DNA of 64,000 nucleotides, from contig JBDHWG010000014.1 in assembly GCA_039810085.1 (NCBI GenBank), positions 95,606 through 159,605 on the forward strand, in the 5' to 3' direction. The translations under genes and the position numbers were made by a program. Shown piece after piece: positions 18,247 to 27,135 of the stretch. Numbering within the stretch: position 1 is the stretch's first letter; each line of letters starts with the position of its first letter. A model generated the notes under the pieces. It did no database searches, was not told the DNA's origin, and saw only the letters and a program-made list of their open reading frames with translations. The DNA is from JBDHWG01 sp039810085 (lineage in GTDB: Bacteria; Chloroflexota; Anaerolineae; Epilineales; JAHCIE01).

Positions 18247-19539
18247 TTATGCGACGGTTAGCGCCTCGCGCTCGACGCGCGCGCGGTATTCGTCCATCGC
18301 CACGACCGTCCGCGTCAGCCGCGCTTCCTCCGCCGCAAACGCCATCAGGTGGCTCTCCAGCGAGACGCGCGCCGTCGTCAACGCCGGGCTGTTGCCGCGC
18401 ATCGTCTGAACGAACGCCGCGAGCAAGCTGAAGTCGCCGCCGCCGTGGCCGCTTTCGGGTACAATGGGTTGGATGACCTCGACGAGCTGCGCCTTGGCAT
18501 CGAGCGCCGGGTGGTCGTAGATGCGAATCTCGTTGCTCGGCTGGTCAGCTTGGAGCGTGGCCCGCGTCCCGTCGATGCGTGTCGTGCGCCCCTCGGCGTT
18601 CGAGAACCCTTGCATCGTCAGCGTCACCGACGCGCCTGACGGGAATAGCATGCTCACGACCTGGTGGTCGACAACGGTGTTGTCGCAGCGGTAGACGCAG
18701 CGGCCATAGGCTCCGGTCTGGAGGGCGCGGAAGCGGGCCTCGTAGCTCGTGTCGGGCGAGATGGCGCGGCGCATGAAGTTGAGCTTCTCGCCTAGATAGA
18801 CACGCGGCGCGTAGTAGCCGCACGTCTCCTCGATGGGGCAGCCGTCCAGGCAGCGGTCAGGGATCTCCGGTCCGACGCGGTCGCTGCGGAACACCTGGGT
18901 CGTCCCGACGGAGGATAGCGTCACCGCTGTGCTCTCCATCAGCCAGATGAGGTAGTCCAGGTCGTGGCAGCACTTCGCCAGGATCATCGGCGCCGAGCGT
19001 TCGGCGTTGCCCCAGTTGCCGCGCACGAAGCTGTGGGCCATGTGCAGGTAGGACAGGTTCTCATTGTGGTTGATGCTGACGATCTCGCCGAGCCGGCCAG
19101 ACTGGACGACCTCAGCTAGCGCCGCAAAGAACGGCGCGTAGCGCAGGACGTGGCACACCTGGACCAGCCGCCCGCTGCGCTCCGCCGCCTGGACGATCCG
19201 CACGCACTCCTCAGCCGTCGCCGCCATGGGCTTCTCGAGCAGCATGTCGTAGCCAGCGTCGAGGGCGGCCAGCGACGACGCGACGTGGTCACGGTCCATG
19301 GTGCAGTTGAGAACGGCGTCGGCCATTTGGGGCTGCGCCAGCAGGTCCTCCCAGGAGAGGAACTGGCGCTCGATGGGGATGTCGTGCTTCTTGGCGAAGC
19401 GCTCGCGCTTGGCGTCGTCCGGCTCGGCGACGGCAACGAACTTGAGCTGCTCGGGGTAGGCGATGGCATAGGGGCCGTAGGCGTAGTAGCCGCGGTTGCC
19501 CGCGCCGAGCAGCGCCATTTCAATGGGTTTAGTCATCAT
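18247..19539 (-). CDS. Gfo/Idh/MocA family oxidoreductase
   Basis: 430 aa. GGAG 5 nt before ATG 19539 decides the start over the upstream frame extension. The N-terminal Rossmann fold (ALLGAGNRGYYAYGPYA) binds NAD(P). The EKP signature is present (LLEKPMAATAEE), and the C-terminal domain contains a Cys-rich segment CLDGCPIEETC that occurs in sugar dehydrogenases of this superfamily. Likely role: oxidation, or lyase-like redox chemistry, on a sugar derivative within the saccharide locus. It lies directly downstream of the ABC operon terminator. Confidence 0.85.
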   Translation of the reverse strand: MMTKPIEMALLGAGNRGYYAYGPYAIAYPEQLKFVAVAEPDDAKRERFAKKHDIPIERQFLSWEDLLAQPQMADAVLNCTMDRDHVASSLAALDAGYDMLLEKPMAATAEECVRIVQAAERSGRLVQVCHVLRYAPFFAALAEVVQSGRLGEIVSINHNENLSYLHMAHSFVRGNWGNAERSAPMILAKCCHDLDYLIWLMESTAVTLSSVGTTQVFRSDRVGPEIPDRCLDGCPIEETCGYYAPRVYLGEKLNFMRRAISPDTSYEARFRALQTGAYGRCVYRCDNTVVDHQVVSMLFPSGASVTLTMQGFSNAEGRTTRIDGTRATLQADQPSNEIRIYDHPALDAKAQLVEVIQPIVPESGHGGGDFSLLAAFVQTMRGNSPALTTARVSLESHLMAFAAEEARLTRTVVAMDEYRARVEREALTVA

Positions 19540-19577
19540 CGAAACTCCGATCCAAGGGTCTGGTGTCGTATCGCGCA

Positions 19578-19612
19578 AGGAGCCTGAGGGGAATCAGACC
19601 CCTCAGGCTCCT
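19578..19612 (-). terminator. 14-bp hairpin after the ABC transporter operon
   Basis: AGGAGCCTGAGGGG / CCCCTCAGGCTCCT with a 7-nt loop between the substrate-binding-protein gene and the oxidoreductase gene. The stem is perfect; the U-run is weak. Confidence 0.6.
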
Positions 19613-19630
19613 GCGTACCATGTCTCTGTT

Positions 19631-19672
19631 CCCCCCTCTTCCGTTCTGGGAGAGGGGGCAGGGGGGTGAGGG
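19631..19672. repeat. Dispersed repeat, family F
   Basis: CCCCCTCTTCC...GGGAGAGGGGGCAGGGGGGT GAGGG, directly behind the binding-protein stop. A related copy lies at 23969-24008, also immediately behind a transporter gene. The inner CTCTTCC/GGGAGAG parts can pair. Confidence 0.65.
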
Positions 19673-19673
19673 A

Positions 19674-21569
19674 CTAGCTCTTCGGCTTCAGGGTGCCGTT
19701 CATCAACAGGATCACGACCGGGTTGTCGCCGTACAGGGCGTTCTTCCAGACCGGGTCACTGTCGGGCGGGAAGTTGGCGACGCGAACGCCTTCAACGGCG
19801 GCGTTGTTGCCGTAGCGCTCCCACAGCGGGATGATGGGCAGCAGCTGGTTGAAGGTCTGCGCCATCTTGGTGACTGCAGGCTTCTGGTCGGCATCCGTCG
19901 CGCCGACAGCCGTCTGCTTGATCATGTCGCTGAGGTCCGCATCCTTACCGTCAACCTGCTGCTTGAACGGGAAGTTCATGCCCGGCCCAGGCGACAGCGG
20001 AGCGTTGTAGGTGAGCAGGTCAGCCTCGTAGCTGAAGAACGGGTGCGGGTTGCCCGCGCCCCAGGCGCGGATGGCGAGCTGGAACTTGCCCTGCTGCACG
20101 TCTGAGTTGTGCTGCTGGAACTGGACGCCGCGGAACGTCGTCTTGAAGCCGGCGTCGGTGAGCTGCTGGGCCAGGTTCTCGGCGGCGGCGGACCAGTCGG
20201 CGAACTCCGCCGGCGCAGTCAACTCATACTCCAGGGTCTTGCCGCTGGGGTCTTGCCACATCCCATCCGACCCCTTCTTGTAGCCGGCCTTGGTCATCAC
20301 GTCTTCGGCCTTCTTCAGGTCGTAGGCGTAGGTGTTGAGCTTGGCGATGTCGTCCTGGCTCAGCCAGTTCGGGACGGCATTGTCCGAGAAGCCGGTCATG
20401 TACTTGACCGCGATACCGGACTTGCCGAGGGAGACCGCGCCGTTCTCGTCGCGCTTGATGCTGTAGGCCATCGCCTGGCGGACGGCCGGGTTGGCCAGGT
20501 TCTTGTCATTGTAGTTGAAGAACAGGGCCGGACCGCTGTTCGTCGGCGGGCGGATGATGCGCAGGCCGTTGTCGACGAACGCCTTCTCCGTCGCCGGCGG
20601 GAAGCCGTGGGTGGCGTAGTCAGCATCCTTGCTCATCATCACCGGCGTGACGTCCGGCGTCTCGCCGTTGAACAGGACGAGCTTGTCAAACTGAACTTTG
20701 TCCGCGAACAGGCCCTGCGGGTGCTTCACCAGGTCCAGGCGGGACGAGGTAATGCTCGCCGGGTCGAGCTTGTACGGCCCGCTGCTCACCAGTTCCTTGG
20801 GACGGAACTCGGTGAAGTCCTTGCGCAGCGCCTTGACCTCATCGGAGTCTTGCGTCTTGCCGCCATCGAACAGGGCCTTTGCCTTGTCGCCCCAGTCCTT
20901 GTAGACCGAGTTGGGGTTAATGAGCGTCTGGCGCAGGATGAAGCGCGGCGCCACGCTGGTCGCACTGGTGAAGTGGAAGCGGACAGTGCTCTTGTCCGGC
21001 GCCTCGATCTTGTCGATGTACTTCCACACCGACTGCCCCATCAGGCGGGCCAGGTTGAACGTCGTCACGACATCGGCCGAGGTGAAGTCGCTGCCATCGG
21101 TCCACTTGACACCATCGCGCAGCTTGACGGTGAACCAGTCGCCGGTGTCGTTCTTCCACTCCGTCGCCAGGTAGGGAATGAACTTGGCGTCAGGCCAGCT
21201 GTAGAGGGCCAGCGGTGGCAGGACAACGTAGTCGTAGATGCCGCCGCCCATGATAAAGTCGGTGACGAACTGGTTGTAGTGACCCTTCGGCGGGAGGACA
21301 TACGGCCACGCGCCGTGGAATTCCTTGCCGCCGCTGGTGGTCTTGGCGGCCGCGGCTGGCGCTGCCGTCGCTGCGGGAGCGGCCTTCGGGGCCTCGGTGG
21401 CCGCTGCCTGCTTCGGCGCAGCGGCAGGAGCGCTAGTTGCCTGCGCAGGCTGTGCGGGCTGCTGCGCAGGCTGCTGTGCGGCCGGCGCCGCTGACTGCTG
21501 GGCGCACGCCGCAGCAAACAGGGCGAGGGCGGCCAGTGCGACTACGAGAACAAGCAATTTACCTTTCAT
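19674..21569 (-). CDS. ABC transporter solute-binding lipoprotein, SBP_bac_5 (Opp/Dpp) family
   Basis: 631 aa. A lipoprotein signal peptide ends LFAAAC (Cys22 is the lipidation site). An Ala/Pro/Gln-rich linker (~23-75) precedes a family-5 binding domain with TEWKNDTGDWFTVKLRDGV and FSYEADLL motifs. The start has GGAGGAG at 8 nt. Family-5 proteins bind peptides but also oligosaccharides in thermophiles and Chloroflexota. It is the last gene of the minus-strand operon with two permeases and two ATPases; the neighbouring GH20 suggests an amino-sugar oligomer as cargo. Confidence 0.9.
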   Translation of the reverse strand: MKGKLLVLVVALAALALFAAACAQQSAAPAAQQPAQQPAQPAQATSAPAAAPKQAAATEAPKAAPAATAAPAAAAKTTSGGKEFHGAWPYVLPPKGHYNQFVTDFIMGGGIYDYVVLPPLALYSWPDAKFIPYLATEWKNDTGDWFTVKLRDGVKWTDGSDFTSADVVTTFNLARLMGQSVWKYIDKIEAPDKSTVRFHFTSATSVAPRFILRQTLINPNSVYKDWGDKAKALFDGGKTQDSDEVKALRKDFTEFRPKELVSSGPYKLDPASITSSRLDLVKHPQGLFADKVQFDKLVLFNGETPDVTPVMMSKDADYATHGFPPATEKAFVDNGLRIIRPPTNSGPALFFNYNDKNLANPAVRQAMAYSIKRDENGAVSLGKSGIAVKYMTGFSDNAVPNWLSQDDIAKLNTYAYDLKKAEDVMTKAGYKKGSDGMWQDPSGKTLEYELTAPAEFADWSAAAENLAQQLTDAGFKTTFRGVQFQQHNSDVQQGKFQLAIRAWGAGNPHPFFSYEADLLTYNAPLSPGPGMNFPFKQQVDGKDADLSDMIKQTAVGATDADQKPAVTKMAQTFNQLLPIIPLWERYGNNAAVEGVRVANFPPDSDPVWKNALYGDNPVVILLMNGTLKPKS

Positions 21570-21658
21570 GTGCTACTCTCCTCCTTAAGAGAGACTGAGA
21601 GGTGGTTATTTTCACGACGCGCCCTGGCGATAGTAATGAAGTCGTCCATGGGGCATCG

Positions 21659-21844
21659 TCAGTGACGTTGGATGCGTACCAGGACCGCGATGAACACGAT
21701 TCCCAGTATGCCCGCGATGGCAGCTATCACAGCCGCGACGAATTCCGCGCTCCCGCGCTGCACGAATGGAAGCACGCCCAGGGCGCAGATCGTCACGAAG
21801 ACGGCGATGCTGAACGCCGCCTGTCCGATCATCGGATCGATCAC
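21659..21844 (-). CDS. Small two-helix membrane protein coupled to the ABC ATPase
   Basis: 61 aa from a GTG at 21844 whose GTGA overlaps the TGA of the ATPase gene. Two hydrophobic segments (~8-26 and ~33-56) are separated by a short polar QRGSAE loop, and the protein ends LVRIQRH. I do not recognise the family. The 4-bp overlap and operon position between ATPase and binding protein support a real gene, perhaps an accessory transporter subunit. The alternative ATG at 21832 would shorten it by four residues. Confidence 0.55.
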   Translation of the reverse strand: MIDPMIGQAAFSIAVFVTICALGVLPFVQRGSAEFVAAVIAAIAGILGIVFIAVLVRIQRH

Positions 21845-22842
21845 GCGGCCCGCTCCCGCTCGACAACCTTACCTGTCGCCACATGGCAGGCGACTTCGTG
21901 CGTCGGGCTTGTCGCCAGGAGCGCCGGCTCGATGCGGTCGCACGTCCCTTCGACAAACAGCGGGCAGCGCGGGTGGAAGGTGCAGCCCGTCGGCAGCGCC
22001 AGCAGGCTGGGGATGTCCTGGCTGCGCAGGGCGATGCGCTCCTTGGTGCGCGTCAGGTTGGGGTCGGCCTCCGGCACGGCCCCCAGCAATGCCCGGGTAT
22101 ACGGGTGCTCCGAGTTATTGACCACGTCCGGTGTTCGGCCCAGCTCGACCACTCGCCCGACGTACATCACGCCGATGCGCCCGTTCCAGGCGAAGTATTT
22201 CGCCACAGCCAGGTCGTGGGTGATGAACAGGAACGCCACACCGAGCTTGTCGCGCAGGCTCGCCATTGTCTTGAGTAGGCTGACGCGGATGGATACGTCC
22301 ACCATCGACACCGACTCGTCGGCGATGATAACACTCGGATTCACCGTCAGGGAGCGGGCAATAGAGAGGCGCTGGCGCTGGCCGCCGCTAAGCTGGTGCG
22401 GATGCTTATCGTAGAAGTCCTCGATGGGCGTCAGGTTCACCGTGTCCATCAGCTCATAGATGCGGTCGCGCAGGTGCGTCCGGTTCTTGACGAGGTTGTG
22501 ATGCTCCAACGGCGCGCTGAGAATCTGGCTCACCGTCTGCACCGGGTTGAGGGAGGCGTACGGGTCCTGGTGGATCATCTGGACGCCCAAGCGGTACCTG
22601 GCGAAGTCACTCTTGTTCATTGTCCAGATATCTTTGCCTTGGAAGAGCACGCGGCCGGCCGTGGGCTTGCGCAGCCCGCAGGCGATCTTGCCTATCGTTG
22701 TCTTGCCGCAGCCGCTCTCTCCCACCAGGCATAGCGTCTCGCCTTCGTCGACGCTCAGCGAGACACCGTCCACAGCGCGCACCGGCTTGTTGTGCCACTT
22801 GAATATCTGTGTGATGTTGTCCAGCTCGAGCAATGCATTCAT
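21841..22842 (-). CDS. Opp/Dpp-type ABC transporter ATP-binding protein (OppF-like)
   Basis: 333 aa. Walker A GESGCGKTT, signature LSGGQRQRLS, and a degenerate Walker B VIIADESVSM (Ser where Pro/Thr is common) are visible. The oligopeptide C-terminal motif GCTFHPRCP contributes Cys residues of the family's C-terminal domain. It follows the other ATPase by 18 nt and pairs with it as a heterodimer at the inner membrane. Confidence 0.9.
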   Translation of the reverse strand: MNALLELDNITQIFKWHNKPVRAVDGVSLSVDEGETLCLVGESGCGKTTIGKIACGLRKPTAGRVLFQGKDIWTMNKSDFARYRLGVQMIHQDPYASLNPVQTVSQILSAPLEHHNLVKNRTHLRDRIYELMDTVNLTPIEDFYDKHPHQLSGGQRQRLSIARSLTVNPSVIIADESVSMVDVSIRVSLLKTMASLRDKLGVAFLFITHDLAVAKYFAWNGRIGVMYVGRVVELGRTPDVVNNSEHPYTRALLGAVPEADPNLTRTKERIALRSQDIPSLLALPTGCTFHPRCPLFVEGTCDRIEPALLATSPTHEVACHVATGKVVERERAA

Positions 22843-22860
22843 CGTATCTTCCCTCGCTTC

Positions 22861-23937
22861 CTACCGCACCATGCCTATCTGCTCAGGGTGGATCAGGCCG
22901 CGCTCCCTCAGGTCCGCACGCACGGCATCAGTGCGGATGCACGCCGCCAGGTGTGATGGGCCGACCGGAGCCAGCATCGGCTCATCCGCCCGGCAAGCGT
23001 CGATGGCATAGGCGCAGCGTGGGTTGAACTTGCAGCCGGGCGGCGGGTCAATGAGGTCCGGCGGCGAGCCTTCGACCGATGTCAACTCCTCGTACGCGCC
23101 GGTGACGGTCGGCACGGCGTGGATAAGCCCTGCCGTGTACGGGTGGCCCGGGTTGTAGAACATGGCATCGGCCGGGCCTAGCTCGATGATGGTGCCGGCG
23201 TACATCGTCGCGATGCGGTCAGCCAGCTCGGCCGCCACCGACAGGTCGTGGGTGATGAAGATGAGCGAGAAGCCCAGCTGTGTCTTGAGCTTGCGCAGCA
23301 CGTCGATAATCGTCCGCTGCGTGATGACGTCCAGCGCCGTCGTCGGCTCGTCAAGGATGAGAATTTGCGGGTCGAGCAGCAGGCTCATGGCAATCAGGAC
23401 CCGCTGCCGCATTCCGCCGCTCAACTCGTGCGGGTAGGCGTCGATGACGCGGCCTGGGTCGAGCTGCACCATGCGCAGCAGCTCCATGCCGCGCTTGCGC
23501 ACCTCGGCCTTGTTCGCTGGACCGTGAGCGCGCACCGTGTCGTACATCTGGTCGCTGATGCGCAGCACCGGGTTGAACGCGTTCTGCGCGCCCTGGAACA
23601 CCATGGCGCACTCGGCCCAGCGGTACTGACGCAGCTCTTCGGGGCTGATGTCGACGACGTCCATTTTCCGCTCGCCGCGCTGGTAGTACAGGTGGCCGTT
23701 GCGGATGGTGGCCTGCTTCACCAGGAGGCGCACCAGGGCCGTGCCCAGGGTCGTCTTGCCGCAGCCACTCTCCCCCACCAACGCGATGCTCTCGGCGCGG
23801 TGCAAGTCGAAGCTCACGTTGCGCACAGCCTTGACCAGGCCGCGCCGCGCCCGGTAGTCGACGCTCAGGTTGCGCACCGCAAGTACCACATCACTCGGTA
23901 TCTCAGGCCACGGATCATTCAGTGCCGGTGTTGGCAT
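22861..23937 (-). CDS. Opp/Dpp-type ABC transporter ATP-binding protein (OppD-like)
   Basis: 358 aa from ATG 23937, which has GAGAGG at 6 nt. A GTG at 23970 would add 11 residues but overlaps the family F repeat. Walker A GESGCGKTT, signature LSGGMRQRV, Walker B ILILDEPTTALD and the C-terminal GCKFNPRCAYA motif are all present. It energises import together with the OppF-like partner. The order permease, permease, ATPase, ATPase, small membrane protein, binding protein indicates one operon. Confidence 0.9.
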   Translation of the reverse strand: MPTPALNDPWPEIPSDVVLAVRNLSVDYRARRGLVKAVRNVSFDLHRAESIALVGESGCGKTTLGTALVRLLVKQATIRNGHLYYQRGERKMDVVDISPEELRQYRWAECAMVFQGAQNAFNPVLRISDQMYDTVRAHGPANKAEVRKRGMELLRMVQLDPGRVIDAYPHELSGGMRQRVLIAMSLLLDPQILILDEPTTALDVITQRTIIDVLRKLKTQLGFSLIFITHDLSVAAELADRIATMYAGTIIELGPADAMFYNPGHPYTAGLIHAVPTVTGAYEELTSVEGSPPDLIDPPPGCKFNPRCAYAIDACRADEPMLAPVGPSHLAACIRTDAVRADLRERGLIHPEQIGMVR

Positions 23938-23968
23938 ACCCATCCTCTCATGCAGCTGGTCGGGCTTC

Positions 23969-24008
23969 ACACCCTCTTCCCACGCGGGAGAGGGAGTAGG
24001 GGTGAGGG
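23969..24008. repeat. Dispersed repeat, family F
   Basis: ACCCTCTTCCCACGCGGGAG AGGGAGTAGGGGTGAGGG, lying between the permease stop and the OppD-like start, with a CTCTTCCCACGCGGGAGAG palindromic core. Compare 19631-19672. Confidence 0.65.
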
Positions 24009-24009
24009 C

Positions 24010-24918
24010 CTACGCGCGCAGGCGCGGGTTGAAGACCTCGGCGATGCCGCGCTCCAGGGCCACGAGGCTGAGCTGGAACAGAGCGATGGCAAGCACGGGG
24101 GCCATGATATACCAGAAGCTATCCTTGGAGAAGATCGCGCCGCGCGTGTAGGCGAAGCGGATCATGACGCCCCAGTCGTTGGTGCTGACCGGCACGAGGC
24201 CGAGGAACACCAGCGCCGTTTGGAAGAACACCGCTGCCGTAATCGCCAGGATGAAGTTGATGGTGATGTAGCTCATCATGTTGGGCAAGACTTCGCGGAA
24301 CACGATGTGGTTCGTTCCCAAGTCCAATACCCGCGCCGCCTCGACGAAGTCGCGCTGTTTGATGGACAGCACCTGGGAGCGCACGGCGCGCGTCAGGCCC
24401 GCCCAGCTCAGGAAGCCAATCACTAAGACGAGGATCAGCGGACTGTTGACGCGAATAAACGCAGCCAGCACGATGAGCAGCGGCAGCAGCGGGATCGTCA
24501 GCCAGACATCGGTGAGCAGCATCAGGAACGAGTCAACCCGGCCGCCCATGACACCGCTGAACCCGCCCAGGCCCGCCCCCAGGACGGTTGAGACCACAGC
24601 CGCGCCCAACGCGATGAGCAGGAGCTGCTGGCCGCCGTGGATAATCTGCGTCCACACGTCGCGCCCCTGGCTGTCGAAGCCGAAGGGGTGCTGCCACGAG
24701 GGCGGCGCGTAAATCTGATCGACCTTGACCTTGTCGTCTAGCGGGACGAAGTGCGGCAGGACGAAGGTGATGAACAGGATGGTGCCGACGCCAATCAGGC
24801 CGAGAAGGCCGACGCGGTCGCGCGCCAGCGCCCGAATTGCGCCCCAGATGCCGGTGAGGACGCTGCCGATGGCCTTGAGAGGCGACGGGCGAGAGACCGT
24901 TGTTGTCGCAGCAGCCAT
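24010..24918 (-). CDS. ABC transporter permease, OppC/DppC type
   Basis: 302 aa from ATG 24918 with GGGGAG at 5 nt; the longer frame has no ribosome site. An N-terminal OppC-type helix (~40-62) is followed by FGFDSQGRDVWTQIIHGGQ, a hallmark of DppC proteins. Six predicted transmembrane segments include the EAA-like loop EAARVLDLGTNHIVFREVLPN (partly quoted, ~195-213), which docks on the ATPase. It starts 2 nt after the DppB-like stop. Confidence 0.9.
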   Translation of the reverse strand: MAAATTTVSRPSPLKAIGSVLTGIWGAIRALARDRVGLLGLIGVGTILFITFVLPHFVPLDDKVKVDQIYAPPSWQHPFGFDSQGRDVWTQIIHGGQQLLLIALGAAVVSTVLGAGLGGFSGVMGGRVDSFLMLLTDVWLTIPLLPLLIVLAAFIRVNSPLILVLVIGFLSWAGLTRAVRSQVLSIKQRDFVEAARVLDLGTNHIVFREVLPNMMSYITINFILAITAAVFFQTALVFLGLVPVSTNDWGVMIRFAYTRGAIFSKDSFWYIMAPVLAIALFQLSLVALERGIAEVFNPRLRA

Positions 24919-24920
24919 GA

Positions 24921-26003
24921 TTACTCCCCTCCCCCGAGACGAATGCGCGGGTCGAGCCAGCCGTAGCACAGGTCGGTGATCAGGTTCGCCAGGACGACGG
25001 CGAAGGTGAACACGAGGAAGCAGCCCTGCATGAGCGGGTAGTCACGCTGGATGACCGACTGCACCAGCACCGACCCGATGCCCTGGTAGCGGAACAGCTC
25101 CTCGATGACGGCCGCGCCACCAACCACCGAGGCGAGCGCGATGGCAAACGCCGTCACGAGCGGCAGCGCTGCGTTCCGCCCGACGTAGGCTGTGGCGATG
25201 CGGTTGTCGCTCAGGCCACGCGCCCGGGCCACCGTGACGTAATCTTCGCCCAGCGTCGCCAGTGTGTTGTTGCGCATGGTCAGCATCCAGAAGCCGACCG
25301 TCGCCAGAACGTAGGTCAGGATGGGCAGAAACGCGTGATAGAAGATGTCGAAGATGAACTCTGGCGTGAAGCCCGGCACGATGCCTGGCGACGTCGAACC
25401 ACGGACACGCGCGATGTCGAGCCACCGCCACTGGACGGCGACGAATACGATGATCAGGATACCGATGATGTAGTTGGGGATGCTGCTGGTGATAGAGGCA
25501 AGTGCCGACAAGATGTTGTCGACCCAGCCCTCACGGCGATAGGCCATGATGATGCCCAGCGTCACGCCGATGATGACGCTGATGATAAGCGCCGTGCCTA
25601 TGCTGAAAACCGTCCACGGGAGGAATTGGGCGATGATGGCGGTGACGGGGGTGCCGGGGCTGCGCAGCGACGTGCCGAGGTTGCCGTGGAACAACTGGCC
25701 CATGTAGGAGATATATTGCTGCCACAGTGGCGCATCCAGGTCCAGGGCGAACAGCGACGCCGCCTGGCTACGCGCGTCCGTGTACGAGAGGCTGTACTGA
25801 CTCATCAGCTCGGTAATGTAGATTTCGATGGGATTCGATGGCATCAGCCGCACGAGGAAGAACAGCAACGTAGTGACGAACCAGATGGTGAAGAGCGCCT
25901 TAAGGAGGCGGCGAAAGACATAGGTGTCCCAGACTAACCGCGCCCAATGGCGAAGGTTGACGCCGGCTCTTGCTTGAGTCTGTGGAGTCGCTACCGTAGC
26001 CAC
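24921..26003 (-). CDS. ABC transporter permease, OppB/DppB type
   Basis: 360 aa. GTG start at 26003 preceded by GAGGAGG at 4-5 nt. The N-terminal helix FTIWFVTTLLFFLVRLMP, the periplasmic loop, and the EAA-like motif TVARARGLSDNRIA are typical of the family. It is the first gene of the ABC operon. The upstream 96 nt to the DeoR gene stop probably hold its promoter, though no clear consensus was seen, so co-transcription from deoR is possible. Confidence 0.9.
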   Translation of the reverse strand: MATVATPQTQARAGVNLRHWARLVWDTYVFRRLLKALFTIWFVTTLLFFLVRLMPSNPIEIYITELMSQYSLSYTDARSQAASLFALDLDAPLWQQYISYMGQLFHGNLGTSLRSPGTPVTAIIAQFLPWTVFSIGTALIISVIIGVTLGIIMAYRREGWVDNILSALASITSSIPNYIIGILIIVFVAVQWRWLDIARVRGSTSPGIVPGFTPEFIFDIFYHAFLPILTYVLATVGFWMLTMRNNTLATLGEDYVTVARARGLSDNRIATAYVGRNAALPLVTAFAIALASVVGGAAVIEELFRYQGIGSVLVQSVIQRDYPLMQGCFLVFTFAVVLANLITDLCYGWLDPRIRLGGGE

Positions 26004-26099
26004 ACTGCCTCCTCACGTCATAGTGGGGTTGATCGGGCGCAACAGGCCCCGATTTTAGTCCCACACGGAAGCGTTGTCAAAGGCGCCTTTGCGGTTCGT

Positions 26100-26888
26100 T
26101 CACTCGTTGGCTGCCTGAACGACGCGGATGCCGCGCCCCTGGAGCGCCGCCACGAACTCGGCCGGCGTGCGCCAGTCCGTGACAAAGGTGTGCATCTGGT
26201 GCAGCGGCGCGACGAACGATGTCGACACGCGCGCGCACTTGCTATAGTCGGCGGCGATGATAATCTCGCGGCCGACGCCGAGAATAGCGCGGTCCGTCGT
26301 CGTCTCGGGGAGGTAATCGTTGGTTAGGCCATGTTCGAGGTCTACAGCTCGGACGCCCAGGATGACCTTGTCGGCGCGGAGCTGGCTGAGCGCCATCTCG
26401 CTGATGTGCCCGATGAGGGACATCTCACTCCGCCGCAGGATACCGCCCAGGCAGATGAGGGTAATATCGGGCGCTACGCTGAGAGCGTTAATGACCGGCA
26501 CCGAGTTGGTGATAACCGTCAGTCCCTTACGGCCCTGAAGGTGAAGCGCAACCTGGTAGACCGTTGTCCCGCTGCCCAGGAAAATCGTCTCGCCGTCGCC
26601 GATGAGCGCCGCCGCCGCCCGGCCAATCGCCACCTTCTCAGCGGACTGCTGCTGTGAGCGCTCGTTGAGCGGGAGCACCAGCGACATCTGCTGCGCGGCA
26701 ATCGCGCCGCCGTGGACGCGCTCGATTTCGCCGCGCTCGGCCAGCACCGCCAGGTGACGGCGCGCGGTCGCTTCGCTGATACGAAAGCGCTCGCACACCT
26801 CGGAGACGCTCACCTGCCCACGCTCCTCGATGAAGCGAAGCAGTTCCTGTGATCGACCTCCGATTAAACGCACGGCCGTGACGCTCAC
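26100..26888 (-). CDS. DeoR family transcriptional regulator
   Basis: 262 aa. GTG 26888 lies 7 nt from AGGTG; a TTG two codons earlier is too close. N-terminal winged HTH (QVSVSEVCERFRISEATARR) ends in the DeoR signature ERVHGGA. The C-terminal sugar-phosphate-sensing domain contains IGDGETIFLGSGTTV and ADYSKCAR. DeoR repressors of amino-sugar loci (AgaR, GlcR) respond to phosphorylated sugars. It lies directly upstream of, and in line with, the ABC operon and is divergent from the MFS gene, so it probably controls this locus. Confidence 0.9.
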   Translation of the reverse strand: MSVTAVRLIGGRSQELLRFIEERGQVSVSEVCERFRISEATARRHLAVLAERGEIERVHGGAIAAQQMSLVLPLNERSQQQSAEKVAIGRAAAALIGDGETIFLGSGTTVYQVALHLQGRKGLTVITNSVPVINALSVAPDITLICLGGILRRSEMSLIGHISEMALSQLRADKVILGVRAVDLEHGLTNDYLPETTTDRAILGVGREIIIAADYSKCARVSTSFVAPLHQMHTFVTDWRTPAEFVAALQGRGIRVVQAANE

Positions 26889-26903
26889 AATCAATCACCT
26901 ATC

Positions 26904-26985
26904 GCGCATAATAAACCTTCAAGTACGCACATCATACCATATCATGGCAGCTTTGTCAATCACTTTTTGCGCGTATTTTGCGCGC
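26904..26985. promoter_or_regulatory. Repeated TGCGCG boxes between deoR and MFS genes
   Basis: Copies CGCGCATAATA (26904, inverted), TTGCGCGTATTTTGCGCGCT (from 26967) share a TGCGCG core with A/T flanks in the 247-nt divergent intergenic region. Multiple short boxes are compatible with DeoR operators. No test of significance was possible. Confidence 0.35.
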
Positions 26986-27060
26986 TTTACCTTAAAATCT
27001 GCACGGCTATGCATAGACTTGCCGCTTACCTTGATTGGCTGTATCGTTACTCAATCATAT

Positions 27061-27114
27061 CGTCACACCGTCACATCATCGCTCCGTCACATCATCACTC
27101 CGTCACACCGTCAC
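27061..27114. repeat. Short imperfect tandem repeat (CCGTCACA units)
   Basis: Four to five degenerate units of CCGTCACATCATCRCT lie 20 nt ahead of the MFS start. The region is unlikely to be coding even though one frame stays open through it. Confidence 0.6.
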
Positions 27115-27135
27115 CTATTCTCAAAGGCTCGCTCC

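Noticed and set aside
20109..21494. 461-codon plus-strand frame
   Set aside because: Antisense to the solute-binding lipoprotein gene; no ribosome site or domain.
26830..27135. N-terminal extension of the MFS gene
   Set aside because: It translates tandem CCGTCACA repeats and the deoR operator region; the ATG at 27136 fits the first membrane helix.
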